Shown here in pieces: positions 9,276-19,620 of a stretch of 64,000 nt of DNA. Positions within the stretch are counted from its first letter, which is position 1. The number at the start of each line of letters is the position of its first letter. Source of the stretch: Symbiodinium natans (lineage: Eukaryota; Sar; Dinophyceae; Suessiales; Symbiodiniaceae); contig CAJNDS010000890.1 of the NCBI GenBank assembly GCA_905221605.1, positions 942,150 to 1,006,149 of the forward strand, read 5' to 3'. A program made the translations under genes and the position numbers. The notes beneath the pieces are model-generated. The model was given only the letters and a program-made list of their open reading frames with translations. It searched no databases and had not been told where the DNA came from.

Positions 9276-9475
9276 ACATTGCGACAGTTAAGGGGTATAA
9301 TGTAAGGAGGGACCCCTAGAAGGGGCCCTTAATCTTATTCCCCTATATAACCCCTACAAAGATATACCTTATATAGTCCCTATATGTCTCGGTAAACCCT
9401 AAACCCTAAACCCTAAAAAAGCCCCTAAGGCCCCTTCCTGATAAGGGCCCCTCCTTTAGTCCCTTAGTACATGGA
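9276..9475 (+). mobile_element. Element family H, copy H1, with telomeric insert
   Basis: Similar to 62088-62260 (shared GAGGGACCCC, CCCCTATATAAC, CCTTATA.AGTCCCTA, GCCCCTAAGG, CTCCTTTAGTCCCT). H1 has three CCCTAAA units (9393-9417) where the copy at 62 kb has ATAAACCCAAATA. Confidence 0.65.
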
Positions 9476-9483
9476 CCCGGGGA

Positions 9484-9545
9484 AACCCTAACCCTAAACC
9501 ATAAACCCTAAACCCTAAACCCTAAACCCTAAACCCTAAACCCTA
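9484..9545 (-). repeat. Interstitial telomeric array, CCCTAAA
   Basis: About nine units next to a fragment resembling the family A right terminus (9465-9480 and 9556-9576). Confidence 0.93.
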
Positions 9546-9811
9546 CAGTATATACTATCATAGGTACGTGGACCCTCAGGGCAAGAGGATACGGTCTAGA
9601 GCCACTATATAGCCCCCAGCCCCAAACGTGGGTTTAGGGCTTAGGACAGTAAACCAGACCTAAACCCTAAACCCTAAACCCCAAACCCCTGCAACAAACA
9701 CATGTGACCTTGATAACATAATGTGCCCTGCTTCGTTGCTGGGTATGATGTCCTTGTGCCCTCAGAAAAGCCTAGGCCCGATTAACCCTAACACCCCGGC
9801 CCCCCAAAACC

Positions 9812-9868
9812 TAAACCCTAAACCCTAAACCCTAAACCCTAAACCCTAAACCCTAAACCCTAAACCCC
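9812..9868 (-). repeat. Interstitial telomeric array, CCCTAAA
   Basis: Eight clean units to the left of island 9869-9956. Confidence 0.96.
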
Positions 9869-9956
9869 AAGAGACTCACTGCCCTCTCCAGCCTTGACCA
9901 CAGCCACGCAAAGCCCGGCGTTGCGCCGAAGGTCGGAACCCATGGCCACGACCCCA
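9869..9956. CDS. Candidate exon between opposed telomeric arrays
   Basis: On plus: acceptor CACTGCCCTCTCCAG (to 9892), frame LDHSHAKPGVAPKVGTHGHD, donor AAGG/GTTTAGGG. On minus: an equally open frame, GSDLRRNAGLCVAVVKAGEG, but no AG acceptor, so plus is favoured. Flanked by CCCTAAA on the left and TTTAGGG on the right. Confidence 0.3.
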
Positions 9957-10030
9957 AGGGTTTAGGGTTTAGGGTTTAGGGTTTAGGGTTTAGGGTTTAG
10001 GGTTTAGGGTTTAGGGTTTAGGGTTTGGGA
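9957..10030 (+). repeat. Interstitial telomeric array, TTTAGGG
   Basis: About ten units, then GGGATTTGGGG-type decay. Confidence 0.96.
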
Positions 10031-10637
10031 TTTGGGGTTTGGGGGATATTTTCAGGGTTTAGAGGGTTTGGAGGGTTTGTAGGGTTTTAAGGGCTTAAAG
10101 GGCTCAGGGTTTTCGGGGCTAAGGGTTTGAGATCTTCTGACTGGGCTACTCTGGTTCAGGGATAACAGAAAAAACAACACCCCAAACCACAGACCCCCAA
10201 GCGTGACCAAACCCTAAACCCTAAACCCTAAGCCCTAAACCCTAAACCCCAAACCCTAAAACCCTAAGACCTCAGCCCTAAACCCTCAAGCCTCACAGGG
10301 TCTGATCAGGAGAGGTAGTGTTTTGGAGGCAGTATGGTGGGGCTTTCGGGAGGGCTGGTTCAGGGTTTACACCTTGAGAACCCAAAACTGACTGCTTTGT
10401 TTGTTATTTCTGAAAAAAGCCTTTCAGGATACTTTGTTTTTGTAGGGTTGGGGCTTCTAAACTAGGGTTTAGGGCTTAGGGATTCTTCGTACCTGAAAGT
10501 GTGTGTGTGTGTGTGGAATCGGGATTAGGGTTTAGGCTTTATGGTTTGGTTTTAGGGTCTAAAGCCAAACAAAAACTTGACACTACCTCCCAGTCCGACG
10601 CTCCCCACCCCCCCCCCCCCCCCCAAAAACCCCCAGT

Positions 10638-10783
10638 CTAAACCCTAAACCCTAAACCCTGAACCCTGAACCCTAAACCCTAAACCCTAAACCCTAAACC
10701 CTAAACCCTAAACCCTAAACCCTAAACCCTAAACCCTAAACCCTAACCCTAAACCCTAAACCCTAAACCCTAAACCCCTAAGC
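10638..10783 (-). repeat. Interstitial telomeric array, CCCTAAA (about 20 units)
   Basis: One of the longer C-strand arrays, with two CCCTGAA variants and one six-base CCCTAA. Island 10784-10892 follows, open on minus (frame containing GEKRLHEGGRVWKGDSERP after a GATACCTTCAG acceptor). Confidence 0.97.
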
Positions 10784-10892
10784 CCGCCGAGCTCCCCTGC
10801 TGGGCGCTCGGAGTCCCCCTTCCACACCCGGCCGCCCTCGTGCAGGCGCTTCTCACCTGAAGGTATCGGGTTGTCTGAAGATCTTCCAGGAT

Positions 10893-11002
10893 TGGACTTG
10901 GGGTTTAGGGTTTAGGGTTTAGGGTTTAGGGTTTAGGGTTTAGGGTTTAGGGTTTAGGGTTTAGGGTTTAGGGTTTAGGGTTTAGGGTTTAGAGTTTAGG
11001 GT
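10893..11002 (+). repeat. Interstitial telomeric array, TTTAGGG (about 15 units)
   Basis: Clean array facing the C-strand array at 10638-10783 across a 110-bp GC-rich island. Confidence 0.97.
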
Positions 11003-12600
11003 TTTCGGGATTGGCTTGGGGGTCTGCAGAGGTTCTGGGTCGTTGGGGTCAAAGGGGTTGGGGTTTCGGGGTTCGTAGCGCTGCGGAGCTTAGGGTTTGG
11101 GGCTTGGGTGTTTTGAGGGGTTTAGGGTTCCAGGAGTGGTGTTTCAACATAGGGTTCTTGACCTCTTCTGGTGGGGTTGTTTTTTGGGGCTAGGGGCTTT
11201 ATTCAGTTTGTTTCTCTTGGGGGACTTGTTTGTTTAAGGACTATGGTAAGGCTGAGGGTTCAGGGGCCAAGGGGTCCAGCATTTTGGGACTTAACCGGTT
11301 ATCCACCATCTCTTCTGCAGAAGGGCTTGTTACATGTTTTGGTTTCGGCCTTGAGTGTAGGATTTAGGGCTTTCAGGGGGTCCAACAATTCAGGGTTCAG
11401 AGGGATACCCTTAGGGACAGGGTTTGAGGGTTGAAAGTGACTCTCTTTCTCACATGCGCCCCTTGGAGCTTTAAGACCACGACATGAACGGGTTTAGGGT
11501 TTAGGGTTTGGGGTCCATGTACCCTAAACCCTAAACCCTAAACCCTAAACCCTAAACCCTAAAACCTAAACCCTCAACCCTAAACCCTAAACCTTGATAG
11601 GGGTTGTAGTAGCATGTATATGACCCCAATTGTAGGGCTCAGCTCATCCCCAAGGCAGAGATTGCAGCCGCTGAAAGGGCACATTCATCTTACCTACCCT
11701 AAACCTTAAACCCCAAGCCCTAACGGGACCTCTTTCTTATTACAAAAGGACAGTTTTGCGTTTAGAACTCTTGTACAACTGACAAAAACTCTCCGCTGGC
11801 CCCGCACGACCTGCAGTTGGGCTTTTACCAAAAAGGGCAGAAAGCTGGTGACTGTGACGGCCCCTGTGCTGCAGCAACCTCGTATCTGTTCATGGTAGAA
11901 TGGCAGTGGAAGCCCGAAGCCTTAAACCCTAAACCCTAAATTTTCATCAGATCCCCCCCCCCCCGCCCCCAAGGTTGAGGGTTTGGGGCTTAGGACTGGG
12001 TATGGCCCTCAAGCCCCCGCAACTTGAAATTATTCAAAAGTTAAAAACCGAGACTCCCCGAAACTCATCGAAACGTTCGCCGGACCTGAACTCTGAATAA
12101 TTTCAATCCACCCTTAACCCTAAACCCTAAACCCTAAACCCTAAACCCTAAACCCTGAACCTTAAACCCGCTTGCTGGCAACTTTCTGGCTGCACCTTTG
12201 GGGTTTAGGGTCCCTTTTTTTGGGGGGTTCCTTTTTACAGGGTGCCGTACCTTTATGGGGACGCAAAAAGTGTTTAGGGATTAGGGTTTAGGGTTTAGGG
12301 TTTCCTAACTTAAAGAACTACCCCATTTAATATAAGAGGCAATTAGGAATAAGCCGTCGGTACAAAGGCATTACCCTTAACAATCGGTCCTAATTCCACC
12401 CCTCCGGCCACCTGTCTTCTCGTCGTAGAGAAGAAGGTACGTCATGCGCCGAATGAGCGGCAGCGCCTTACTCGCGAACCCTGATTCCTAAACCCCAAAA
12501 CTTAAACCCTAAACCCGAAATCCCAAACCCTTAAGCTACTATGCTTAACAACCTATATTTCCCTTACAAGGAGGAATATTGTTAACGTATTCTTAACTTT
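11003..12600. other. Degenerate telomeric and unique DNA without a supported gene
   Basis: 11003-11430 is GT-rich DNA that looks like decayed TTTAGGG; its open frames are glycine/leucine-rich artefacts. Arrays at 11521-11592 and 12117-12163 are CCCTAAA. Island 12418-12486 has splice-like borders on both strands: plus acceptor CTTCTCGTCGTAG, and minus frame FASKALPLIRRMTYLLLYDE with an AGACAG/GTGG donor. Confidence 0.45.
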
Positions 12601-12632
12601 TTCGGGGGAGGGGGGGGGGGTTCAAGCTAATA

Positions 12633-12741
12633 CCCTAAGGGTCCATGTACCTCATTATCATGTACTTGGGCCCTAAAGTCCTTAAATAGGAGGTACGTTC
12701 AGGCCCAAGTATTCCCTATTTGGGTGCATGGACCCTTAGGG
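12633..12741 (+). mobile_element. MITE-like element family A, copy A4
   Basis: Full-length 109-bp copy with inverted ends CCCTAAGGGTCCATGTACCT and GCATGGACCCTTAGGG, flanked by ATA direct repeats (12630-12632, 12742-12744). Confidence 0.87.
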
Positions 12742-12768
12742 ATAGAAGTATGATGGACTTGCTCTGAG

Positions 12769-12845
12769 TCATGCCGCCGGCCGGAGGCTTTGGCTGGTGT
12801 CGTGGTTCAGCGTATTGTTGAGCGCCTGTCGCGGGCTTCGGAATG
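12769..12845 (+). CDS. Candidate exon, plus strand (25 codons)
   Basis: Acceptor-like GGACTTGCTCTGAG, just right of element A4. The frame reads RRPEALAGVVVQRIVERLSR, an amphipathic-helix-like stretch, and the donor GAATG/GTTTAGGG opens a TTTAGGG block. Open frames also exist on minus. No domain recognised. Confidence 0.33.
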
Positions 12846-13329
12846 GTTTAGGGTTCAAGGTTTAGGGTTTAGGGTTTAGGGTCCAGGGTTCGGGTTTTAG
12901 GGCTTAGGGTTGAGGATTTGGGGCAGAGGCTATGGGGTTTCTAGGGCGTTCGGGGTTCAGGTACTTGCTGGGTGTGGAGTAAAATTGATGACGTGGAAAC
13001 CGGAATATTATGGACATCTCTTTCCTTACTTTGTTTTAAGGCTTGGGAAACCCATACCTTGCACTTGAAACCGTAGCCACAACAAATAATAAATAAGCCA
13101 AATGACATAAATAAACACCCTCATTGTGGGACAAAAACTTCAGATGCCAGCACAAGATGTGTAACCCTCTGATTGCAGGATTTCATTCGCCTCAAACAAG
13201 GGCGAGGGTCATTGGGGACCGATCTGCAAAAAGCCCTAGGAACTATCGACCCTCCAGTAGAAGGCCTGAAGTAGACCCATGAACCCTGCCTTTCCTAGAC
13301 CCTAATCACGAACCCCCAAACCCAAAGGG

Positions 13330-13450
13330 GGGTCGCTTGCGCCTGATGGCCCCAAACCCTAAACCCTCAACCCTAAACCCTAAACCCTAAAACCCAAACC
13401 CTAAACCCTAACCCTAAACCCTAAACCTTCAAGGGTCGCTTGCGCCTGAT
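13330..13450 (-). repeat. CCCTAAA array bounded by 18-bp direct repeats
   Basis: GGGTCGCTTGCGCCTGAT occurs at 13330-13347 and again at 13433-13450. Between the copies lie about 80 bp of CCCTAAA repeat. This has the form of a telomeric insertion with a target-site duplication. Confidence 0.9.
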
Positions 13451-13506
13451 AGTACAGCGAGTAGTCGCGTCCTTTTCGAGCATCGGTTCGAGGCCTGGGG
13501 CTTCGG
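13433..13506 (-). CDS. Candidate exon, minus strand
   Basis: Reading minus: acceptor-like CCCGAAGCCCCAG, open frame with RTDARKGRDYSLYYQAQATL, and donor CTTGAAG/GTTTAGGG, where the bounded array begins. Plus is also open (SLAPDSTASSRVLFEHRFEA). The 18-bp duplicated sequence is the end of this piece. Confidence 0.3.
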
Positions 13507-13510
13507 GCTT

Positions 13511-13624
13511 TTAGGGTTTAGGGTTTAGGGTTTAGGGTTTAGGGTTTAGGCTTTAGGGTTTAGGGTTTAGGGTTTAGGCTTTAGGGTTTAGGGTTTAGGG
13601 TTTAGGGTTTAGGGTTTGGGGTTT
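13511..13624 (+). repeat. Interstitial telomeric array, TTTAGGG (about 16 units)
   Basis: Contains a repeated sub-pattern with TTTAGGC at two positions 35 bp apart, suggesting duplication of a multi-unit block. Confidence 0.96.
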
Positions 13625-13804
13625 GGGGGGGTCCCCAGCGAGCTCAATACTCCGGTAGGCCGTATCGCGTTGCAGGGCTTGATGAATTCAAGGTGTGTGT
13701 ACCTTACTTCATCCTAGAGGATAGCTAAGCTTACTCTAAACCCTAAACCCTCAACCCTCAACCCTAAACCAAACAGGAAACACAGTGTCCGTACCCTTTA
13801 AAAG

Positions 13805-13863
13805 CCCTAAACCCTAAACCCTAAACCCTAAACCCTAAACCCTAAACCCTAAACCCTAAACCG
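13805..13863 (-). repeat. Interstitial telomeric array, CCCTAAA
   Basis: Eight clean units left of the exon-like island 13864-13961. Confidence 0.96.
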
Positions 13864-13923
13864 CTTAAACGGTGAGCCAAAGCAGGGTGGCGCGGGCTCA
13901 CGCTTTTGAGGCTGGCGCCCCAG

Positions 13924-13961
13924 GCGCTTGTGGAGGGAGTAGAGGTGCAGCCTCAGAGACG
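13924..13961 (+). CDS. Candidate exon, plus strand (12 codons)
   Basis: Acceptor GGCTGGCGCCCCAG, frame ALVEGVEVQPQR, donor GACG/GTTTAGGG. The whole GC-rich island lies between opposed telomeric arrays. Confidence 0.3.
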
Positions 13962-13969
13962 GTTTAGGG

Positions 13970-14892
13970 TTTAGGGTTTAGGGTTTAGGGGAGACCTTCA
14001 ACCCTAAACCCTAAACTTTGGGGTATAAATAGGGGCCAGGGTTCAAGGGGCTATGTGTGGGTTCAGGGTTTAGGGTGGTTTAGGGGTTTAGGGTTTATTC
14101 AGGGTTTAGGGTGTAAGGCCATGCAGTGCTTGGGAATTTGGGGCAGGGTTGGCCCTGCAAGCCTTGAAACCCCTCCGTGATGCCAGGGTGAAGGGTTTAG
14201 GGCTTCCCGTTCTACAGGAAATCCTAAGACCCTCGCTGCTCAAACCCCAAGACCCCCAAACAATGAGCCTTACTCCCTGAACCCTGAACCCTAAACCCCT
14301 TGTAACCCAAAACTCAAAACCTCAAACCCCAAACCCTAAACTCTAAACCCCAAACCCAAAACCCCAAACCCCAAACCCTGAACCCAAAACCCTACAAGGC
14401 GAGGCCACCACTTGCCTTGGAGAAGGGACATCCGTGTAAGCCAATTTTCTGATTCTGATACCCTCACCCGCAAACAACCCGAACCTAAACCCAAAACCCA
14501 AAACCCAAAACCCAAAACCCAAAACCCCAAACCCTAAATAGGGTTTAGGGTTTGGAGGCTTAGGGCTTTGGGGACTTCAGAGGTAGTAGGGTTGAAGGAA
14601 TCCAAGCCACAAGAGGCTTTCTCACAAACCCTACTACGAGTCTAGGGTTTAGGGTTTAGGGTTTAGGGTTTAGAGTTTAGGGTTTAGGGTTTAGGGGCTA
14701 AGGGTTTGGTGCATCTGAGGCAGTCGCGAAGGATCCTCTTGGTTGGAGTCGAAAATATCTGCGCGAGGCGGGTCAGCAAACTCTACTTACTCAACCCTAA
14801 AACCCTAAACCCCTAAGCCCTAAACCCCTGAGCCTGAACCCAAATCCCTACGGAAGCCCTGACCGATACAAAAGAAGTGTGAGGGGGGGGAT
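13970..14892. other. Telomeric and degenerate GGTTT/AACCC-rich DNA
   Basis: Short arrays at 13962-13990 and 14641-14697 plus many decayed units. The apparent 64-aa minus frame at 14336-14530 is translated repeat. A short unique island at 14698-14790 has no clear splice borders. Confidence 0.5.

Positions 14893-14960
<68 letters not shown>
14893..14960. repeat. Homopolymer G tract (68 bp)
   Basis: Longest homopolymer in the window, starting after GGATG. Its exact length may be uncertain in the assembly. Confidence 0.95.
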
Positions 14961-14961
<1 letters not shown>

Positions 14962-15239
14962 GGAGGGGGCTTATAAGGGCAGCGAACTCCCTGAACTTAT
15001 GGGAATAATTTAACTGGGATTCTCATACTACAAGGGCTCAAAAAAACCTGAAACCCTAAACCCAAAACCCTAAGCGCAACCGGTTCGTTCAGTCCCCAGA
15101 CCAGGCGCGGTTTTGGGCTTCGGGTGGGGCGGTTTCCTGCTTGAACTGACGAGTGCCACCTGTACCGGTGTAGAGTACTGCGCATGGATTCAGGTTTTAG
15201 GGTTTAGGGGACAAGGGCTTAGGGTTTAGGACCCTGGCA

Positions 15240-15748
15240 AAACGACACCAGAAGTTCCCACATCTCCGACCTCAAGTCCTGCTCATCGAAACGCAGCCCG
15301 GAAACCCCAACCTTCGAAGTTAATGAAAAGCTGAACCCTACAGAAACAAAAACACGGTGCCGATGCCTGTAAGAGGCCATGCGTTTAAACACATTGATTG
15401 GGTTCCAGTGGGCACGTGCGCGAGGGCGAAACCCAGGAAAACACATGCCTGTCTCTTGTAGGCGCAGCAGTTGCAGATGTCGAAAACACCGAAGACTATG
15501 GCGATATCTTCGCGAATGTGCATTTTCGCTCGAAGCCTGATGGGGTTTGGTTGTTTGTTTCTTCCGCGGGTTTTAATTTTTTGGACACATTCTTTGCTTG
15601 AAATCGCGCTCTCGCCACAGCACTTGCACGTTTTGCGAAACCACCACTTGGACCTTCAAATCCTTTCTTTTCTTAAGGCAGCTCTGGATCGTTCAGATTC
15701 AGCAGCCAAGTTTGGCTTGAGACCGTGCTCTCACCACAGCAGCGGCAC

Positions 15749-15782
<34 letters not shown>

Positions 15783-16125
15783 CTTTTTTTTTCCACTTGC
15801 CGCTTCTAGAACCTACATCCTCTTTTTTCGAGTTCAAGATACGCCGAATATCTTGACAGCGCCATGTTCACACTGCTTCTGTTTTCAGGATGTATGGGTT
15901 TAGGTTCTGGTTCAGGGCTTTCAGAATTTGTGCTTGCACTGATGTTGTACAAAGAGGCAGACTAGCTCTTAAATACCTGTGATTTGGGCATGTTCGCAAC
16001 AGAAGGCATGAATGCCTTGTAACAGTGACAGGGCGTCTTGCTCGAGAAGCGTCGAACATCCCAAGCATGCTATCAATAACGGCAGTTCTGTAAATTATGC
16101 CTACTTCGGGCTGTTTGGAGCCTTA
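15240..16125. other. Telomere-poor unique interval
   Basis: Holds the exon candidates at 15462 and 15678. It also has two related 43-bp stretches (15595-15635 and 15715-15751, CTCTC.CCACAGCA...GCACGTTTT) and a 33-bp T run at 15750-15782. The rest is unassigned. Confidence 0.5.
15462..15544 (+). CDS. Candidate exon, plus strand (27 codons)
   Basis: A strong acceptor (ATGCCTGTCTCTTGTAG) opens an 83-nt frame containing AAVADVENTEDYGDIFANVH and then FRSKPDG, followed by GTTTGG as possible donor. First-position G is high and the plus sense is clear. It lies in a 900-bp stretch (15240-16125) with almost no telomeric repeat. A further acceptor (TTTCTTTTCTTAAG) at 15677 precedes another open piece (AALDRSDSAAKFGLRPCS). 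No family recognised. Confidence 0.45.
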
Positions 16126-16130
16126 GGTTA

Positions 16131-16184
16131 CCCTAAACCCTAAACCCTAAACCCTAAACCCAAAACCTTAAACCCTAAACCCTA
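16131..16184 (-). repeat. Interstitial telomeric array, CCCTAAA
   Basis: About eight units with one CAAAACC variant. Confidence 0.94.
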
Positions 16185-16354
16185 ACCCGCCTAGAAGCTC
16201 CTTCCGCATCTCGGGAGAGATCTCGACTGCCTGATGCGCTGCCAAGCTCAAAGCAAGCGCCACACTTCTACGACTGTAGGGTTTAGGGTCTAGGGTTTCG
16301 GGTTTAGGGTTTAGGGTCACCTCCCTTTTTGAACTCAGCCCTGTAAACTAGGGC

Positions 16355-16414
16355 TTAAGGTTAGGGTTAGGGTTTAGGGTTTAGGGTTTAGGGTTTAGGG
16401 TTTAGGGTTTAGGG
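16355..16414 (+). repeat. Interstitial telomeric array, TTTAGGG
   Basis: About eight units, preceded by GGTTAGGGTTAGGG six-base units. Confidence 0.95.
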
Positions 16415-16911
16415 CTGAACAGCAGTAGGCCCTGACGCCTTTCGGAGCCAAAGAAGAGAAACATCAAGGATGCTTCGGGTTTAGGGTTTCACGAACGTCA
16501 CAGGCCACTCTACTCCAGAAACTCATCTTTGGGCTACATTGTAAGGACGGTTTACGAGGATATGTATGAGGATGTCCGCTCCAGGAGAAGATGTAGGCTC
16601 AGAGGGCCAAACAAGGTGCCCCTATATTCAACAACCTGAACCAAAAATGCTAACCACCTAAACCTCGAACCCTTACTCCCAACCCTTAAAAACCCACAAG
16701 CCCAAGCCCAAACCCTAAACCCTAAACCGTTAGCCCAAAACCCTAAACCCTAAAACAACCCTGAACCCTAAGCCCTAAGCCCTAAACCCTAAACCAACCT
16801 TGAACCCTAAACCCGAAACCCTCACCCAACCCTGAGCATCTACCGAACACAGGCACAGCGTACGTTGCCATCCGCATCGATGCAGTTTTGCAACCAGGCC
16901 TTGGGTCTAAG

Positions 16912-17056
16912 GGGAGTTACATGGTCCCTTAGTGTGTGCCCTTAAACGGGGACCCCTTATCGACCTCTTACAAACCCATATATAATTACGGGCCCATACT
17001 TGAGAACCCATGAAGGGAGGTAAGGGACCATATTAAGGGCCTCTGAAACTACCCCT
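16912..17056 (+). mobile_element. Element family G, copy G1
   Basis: Shares GGAGTTACATGGTCCCTTA, GGGGACCCCTTAT and GGGCCCATA.TT.AGAACCC with copies at 61553 and 62294. It ends with GGGACCAT and a GTAGTTTC-like inverted sequence. Non-coding. Confidence 0.6.
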
Positions 17057-17059
17057 AAA

Positions 17060-17580
17060 CCCTAAACCCTAGACCTAAACCTCAAACCCCAAACCCATAT
17101 GGGGAGCCTTAGTGGAGGGATGGGCAATATCTCCCCTTCCTCACAGAAGCCGAAAAGGAAGATACGAAAAGCCCTGCATCCTGACCCTAAATCCACAACC
17201 CCTGCCTCCTAAACCCTACACCCTAGACTCGTGAATCCTAAGGCCCTGAACCCCAAACCTAATCCCCCACCCTAAACCCTAAAAACCCAAGCCACATAAA
17301 CCCCTAAACCCTGCACCCCTTAACCCCTGAATGCAAAACCCTATACACCCTACACAATAAACCCTATAAACCCCCAAACGCCTAACCCCAAAAAACCCGA
17401 AGCCCGGCAAAACCCAAAACCCCTGCATCCCAAACCCCTGAACCCCTAAACCCCTCAACCCTAAACCCTAACCCTACCTGTGGGTTGCTTTTGATCCCGA
17501 AACTTGTGGAATTAATCCGACAATCACAAGGAACTCACGGCTTCCCACCGAACTTTAGGGTTTAGGGTTTAGGGTCTAGG
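17060..17580. other. Strongly decayed CCCTAAA-derived DNA
   Basis: Dense AACCC/CCTAAA fragments, few in register. Looks like an old array eroded by substitution. No coding signal. Confidence 0.55.
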
Positions 17581-17583
17581 GAT

Positions 17584-17686
17584 AAACATACAGGTTTAGG
17601 GTTTAGGGTTTAGGGTTTAGGGTTTAGGGTTTAGGGTTTAGGGTTTAGGGCTTAGGGTTTAGGGTTTAGGGTTAAACCTACAGGTT
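17584..17686 (+). repeat. TTTAGGG array bounded by 13-bp direct repeats
   Basis: AAACATACAGGTT at 17584-17596 and AAACCTACAGGTT at 17674-17686 flank about 11 TTTAGGG units. A second instance of a telomeric block with a target-duplication-like border. Confidence 0.8.
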
Positions 17687-17689
17687 CTT

Positions 17690-18193
17690 AGTAGGGAAGG
17701 GTTTCAGGTGTAGGGTGTAGGGTTTAGACACCCTAAACCCCCAAACCCAAAACCCTAAACTAAACCCTAAACCCTGAACCCTAATTACCTCATTCCCTGC
17801 TTTGAGCCAGTACGTAAAATAATGGCAGATTCTCCCGAATCCAAACTACAAGCGTGTAGGGTTTAGCGGGCTTTAAGGTTTACGGAGGGTCTGGGGCTGC
17901 ATTGGGGTCCAGGGTTTACGGTTGAATGAGGCCTTTAGTGTGTCGGGTCTAGCTAGGCCTTAGGCTAAACCCTAAACCCGAAACCCTAAACCCAAAACCC
18001 TAAACCCTAAACCCTAAACCCTGGTTGGGGCTCTCCGTGTGCATGCTCCTACGCCACAACGTGTATCTCGGCTTCCGACTTCCAACGACGCTTTGGCCTG
18101 CGCATCGTGCCAAATGCCCATTTCAAAGGTGGGTTTAGGGTTTAGGGCTTAGGGTTTAAGGCTTCGAAAGTTGGCACTATAAGCCGTTAAACT
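17690..18193. other. Degenerate telomeric DNA and one exon-like island
   Basis: Island 18026-18133 on plus is open (SRLPTSNDALACASCQMPIS) up to a TTCAAAG/GTGGGTTTAGGG donor. No clear acceptor. No domain recognised. Confidence 0.35.
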
Positions 18194-18298
18194 CCAAACC
18201 CTAAACCCTAAACCCTAAACCCTAAACCCTAACCCCTAAACCCTACACCCTAAACCCTAAACCCTAAACCCTAAAACCCTAAACCCGAAACCCTAAAC
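18194..18298 (-). repeat. Interstitial telomeric array, CCCTAAA
   Basis: About 14 units, with CCCTAACC and CCCTACA variants. Confidence 0.95.
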
Positions 18299-18299
18299 C

Positions 18300-19020
18300 T
18301 GTCCTAAAACTTAAGCCCTCAATCCAAGCCCCGTGAACCCTTTTCTATGCCGAGCCTGAGCTTTGGTCACGCGCGTTTGATGAGTGACCTGGGCGCGTAA
18401 GTTTGGTTTTCTTTCTAAGTGCAAGTTTAGGGTTTTGGGTTTGAGAGTTTAAGGGCTTTACTTTTTCTAAGCGCAAGTTTAGGGCTTAGGGTTTAGGAGT
18501 AAAGGGGTTGAAGGGGTGTATGGGGTTGAAGGGTTTAAGGGTTTAGGGTGCCTGCTGCCTCCAGCATGCTCGGGGTTGGGCTTTTGACTTCTCGTTTTGG
18601 GTCTCATTTGGGCTGTTCAGGGCTGTGAGTCGTTCGGTGGGATGGCTCAGGATTTGCGGTGCAGGTGCTTTAGGGTCCAGCGTATAGGGTTTGGGAGATT
18701 AGGGTTTAGCGTTTCAGGCAAGGCTGTAAGGCGTAGGGCGAGCTGCGAAGGGCTGAACAAATGGGATACATACTGCACCATGCCGCCAGTGGCATGAATC
18801 ACGGCTTGCACAGCTACTCTCCCTAAACCTTCAATCCTACGTGGTACCAAACTCGAAACCCCGAGAATCTAGATGTAGGGCCCTCCCCCCAAAACCCTAA
18901 ATTCCTGGGCTGCGGCTATGACAGCCTACGATCCCCTAAAAGGACCCCTCGTGAGTTGATTCTGGGGAATGGACAACCTATCAGCCCATCCTGGTTTAGG
19001 GGGCCTTGCTAGTAGCAATA
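18300..19020. other. Mostly unique, no supported gene
   Basis: GGGTTTA-derived sequence at 18420-18560 and 18700-18740, otherwise unassigned. The overlapping 66-67-aa frames on both strands at 18597-18850 have no distinguishing coding evidence. Confidence 0.4.
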
Positions 19021-19130
19021 CTTGGCTGCACTTAGGAGGGTAATTAAAAAGGAAGTTTTTAGCTGCCTCATTAGGAAACCCAATAAACCCAAAAAGGCTA
19101 AGGATCTAAAGTTACAGTAAAGCACCACAA
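19021..19130 (+). repeat. Dispersed repeat F, copy F2
   Basis: Similar to 3744-3862 (CTTGGCTGCACTTAG start, CTAAGGA.CTA.AGTTACAGTA end). Confidence 0.6.
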
Positions 19131-19139
19131 TGAATAATA

Positions 19140-19610
19140 AGATTACAGACTCAGTTGCTGGCATCGTCGCACAAACCCGAATCTCTAAACCCTAAACCCT
19201 AAACGTGTATCGTTTTAATTGCAGTAGCCCTCCTGGCGATGCGTCCAATGAAGCCCTCATCTTGAAAACAACTTTCCAGAACTAGGTCTTGGCTGTCCTG
19301 CAGAACCGGAACAAGAATGAAAAGATACTAGAAGAGAGGACGTAGTGAGCGATAAAGGCCCTATTATAATATTATAATGTAACGAAGTGGAAGCATTAAT
19401 ATTATAATTGGGGTGGTCACTGGCCAGAGGTATGAAGCGTGATCCGAAACGTTTCCTGGCCCAGATGATAAGAATTCAGAGCAGGGCCATGCGTATAAGG
19501 ACGCTTGCAGGTAGTGCGCCACAGCGCTTACCATGCAATTCTTTTTCTCGCCACCACGCAACCAGAAGCCAGACGTATAGAGACACTTCATGAAGGTATT
19601 GAGGGCAATA
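19140..19610. other. AT-rich unique interval
   Basis: Contains an inverted ATTATAATATTATAAT / ATTAATATTATAAT pair at 19364-19404. Overlapping small frames on both strands (19364-19593) show no convincing coding signature. Confidence 0.4.
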
Positions 19611-19620
19611 AAACCGTAAA

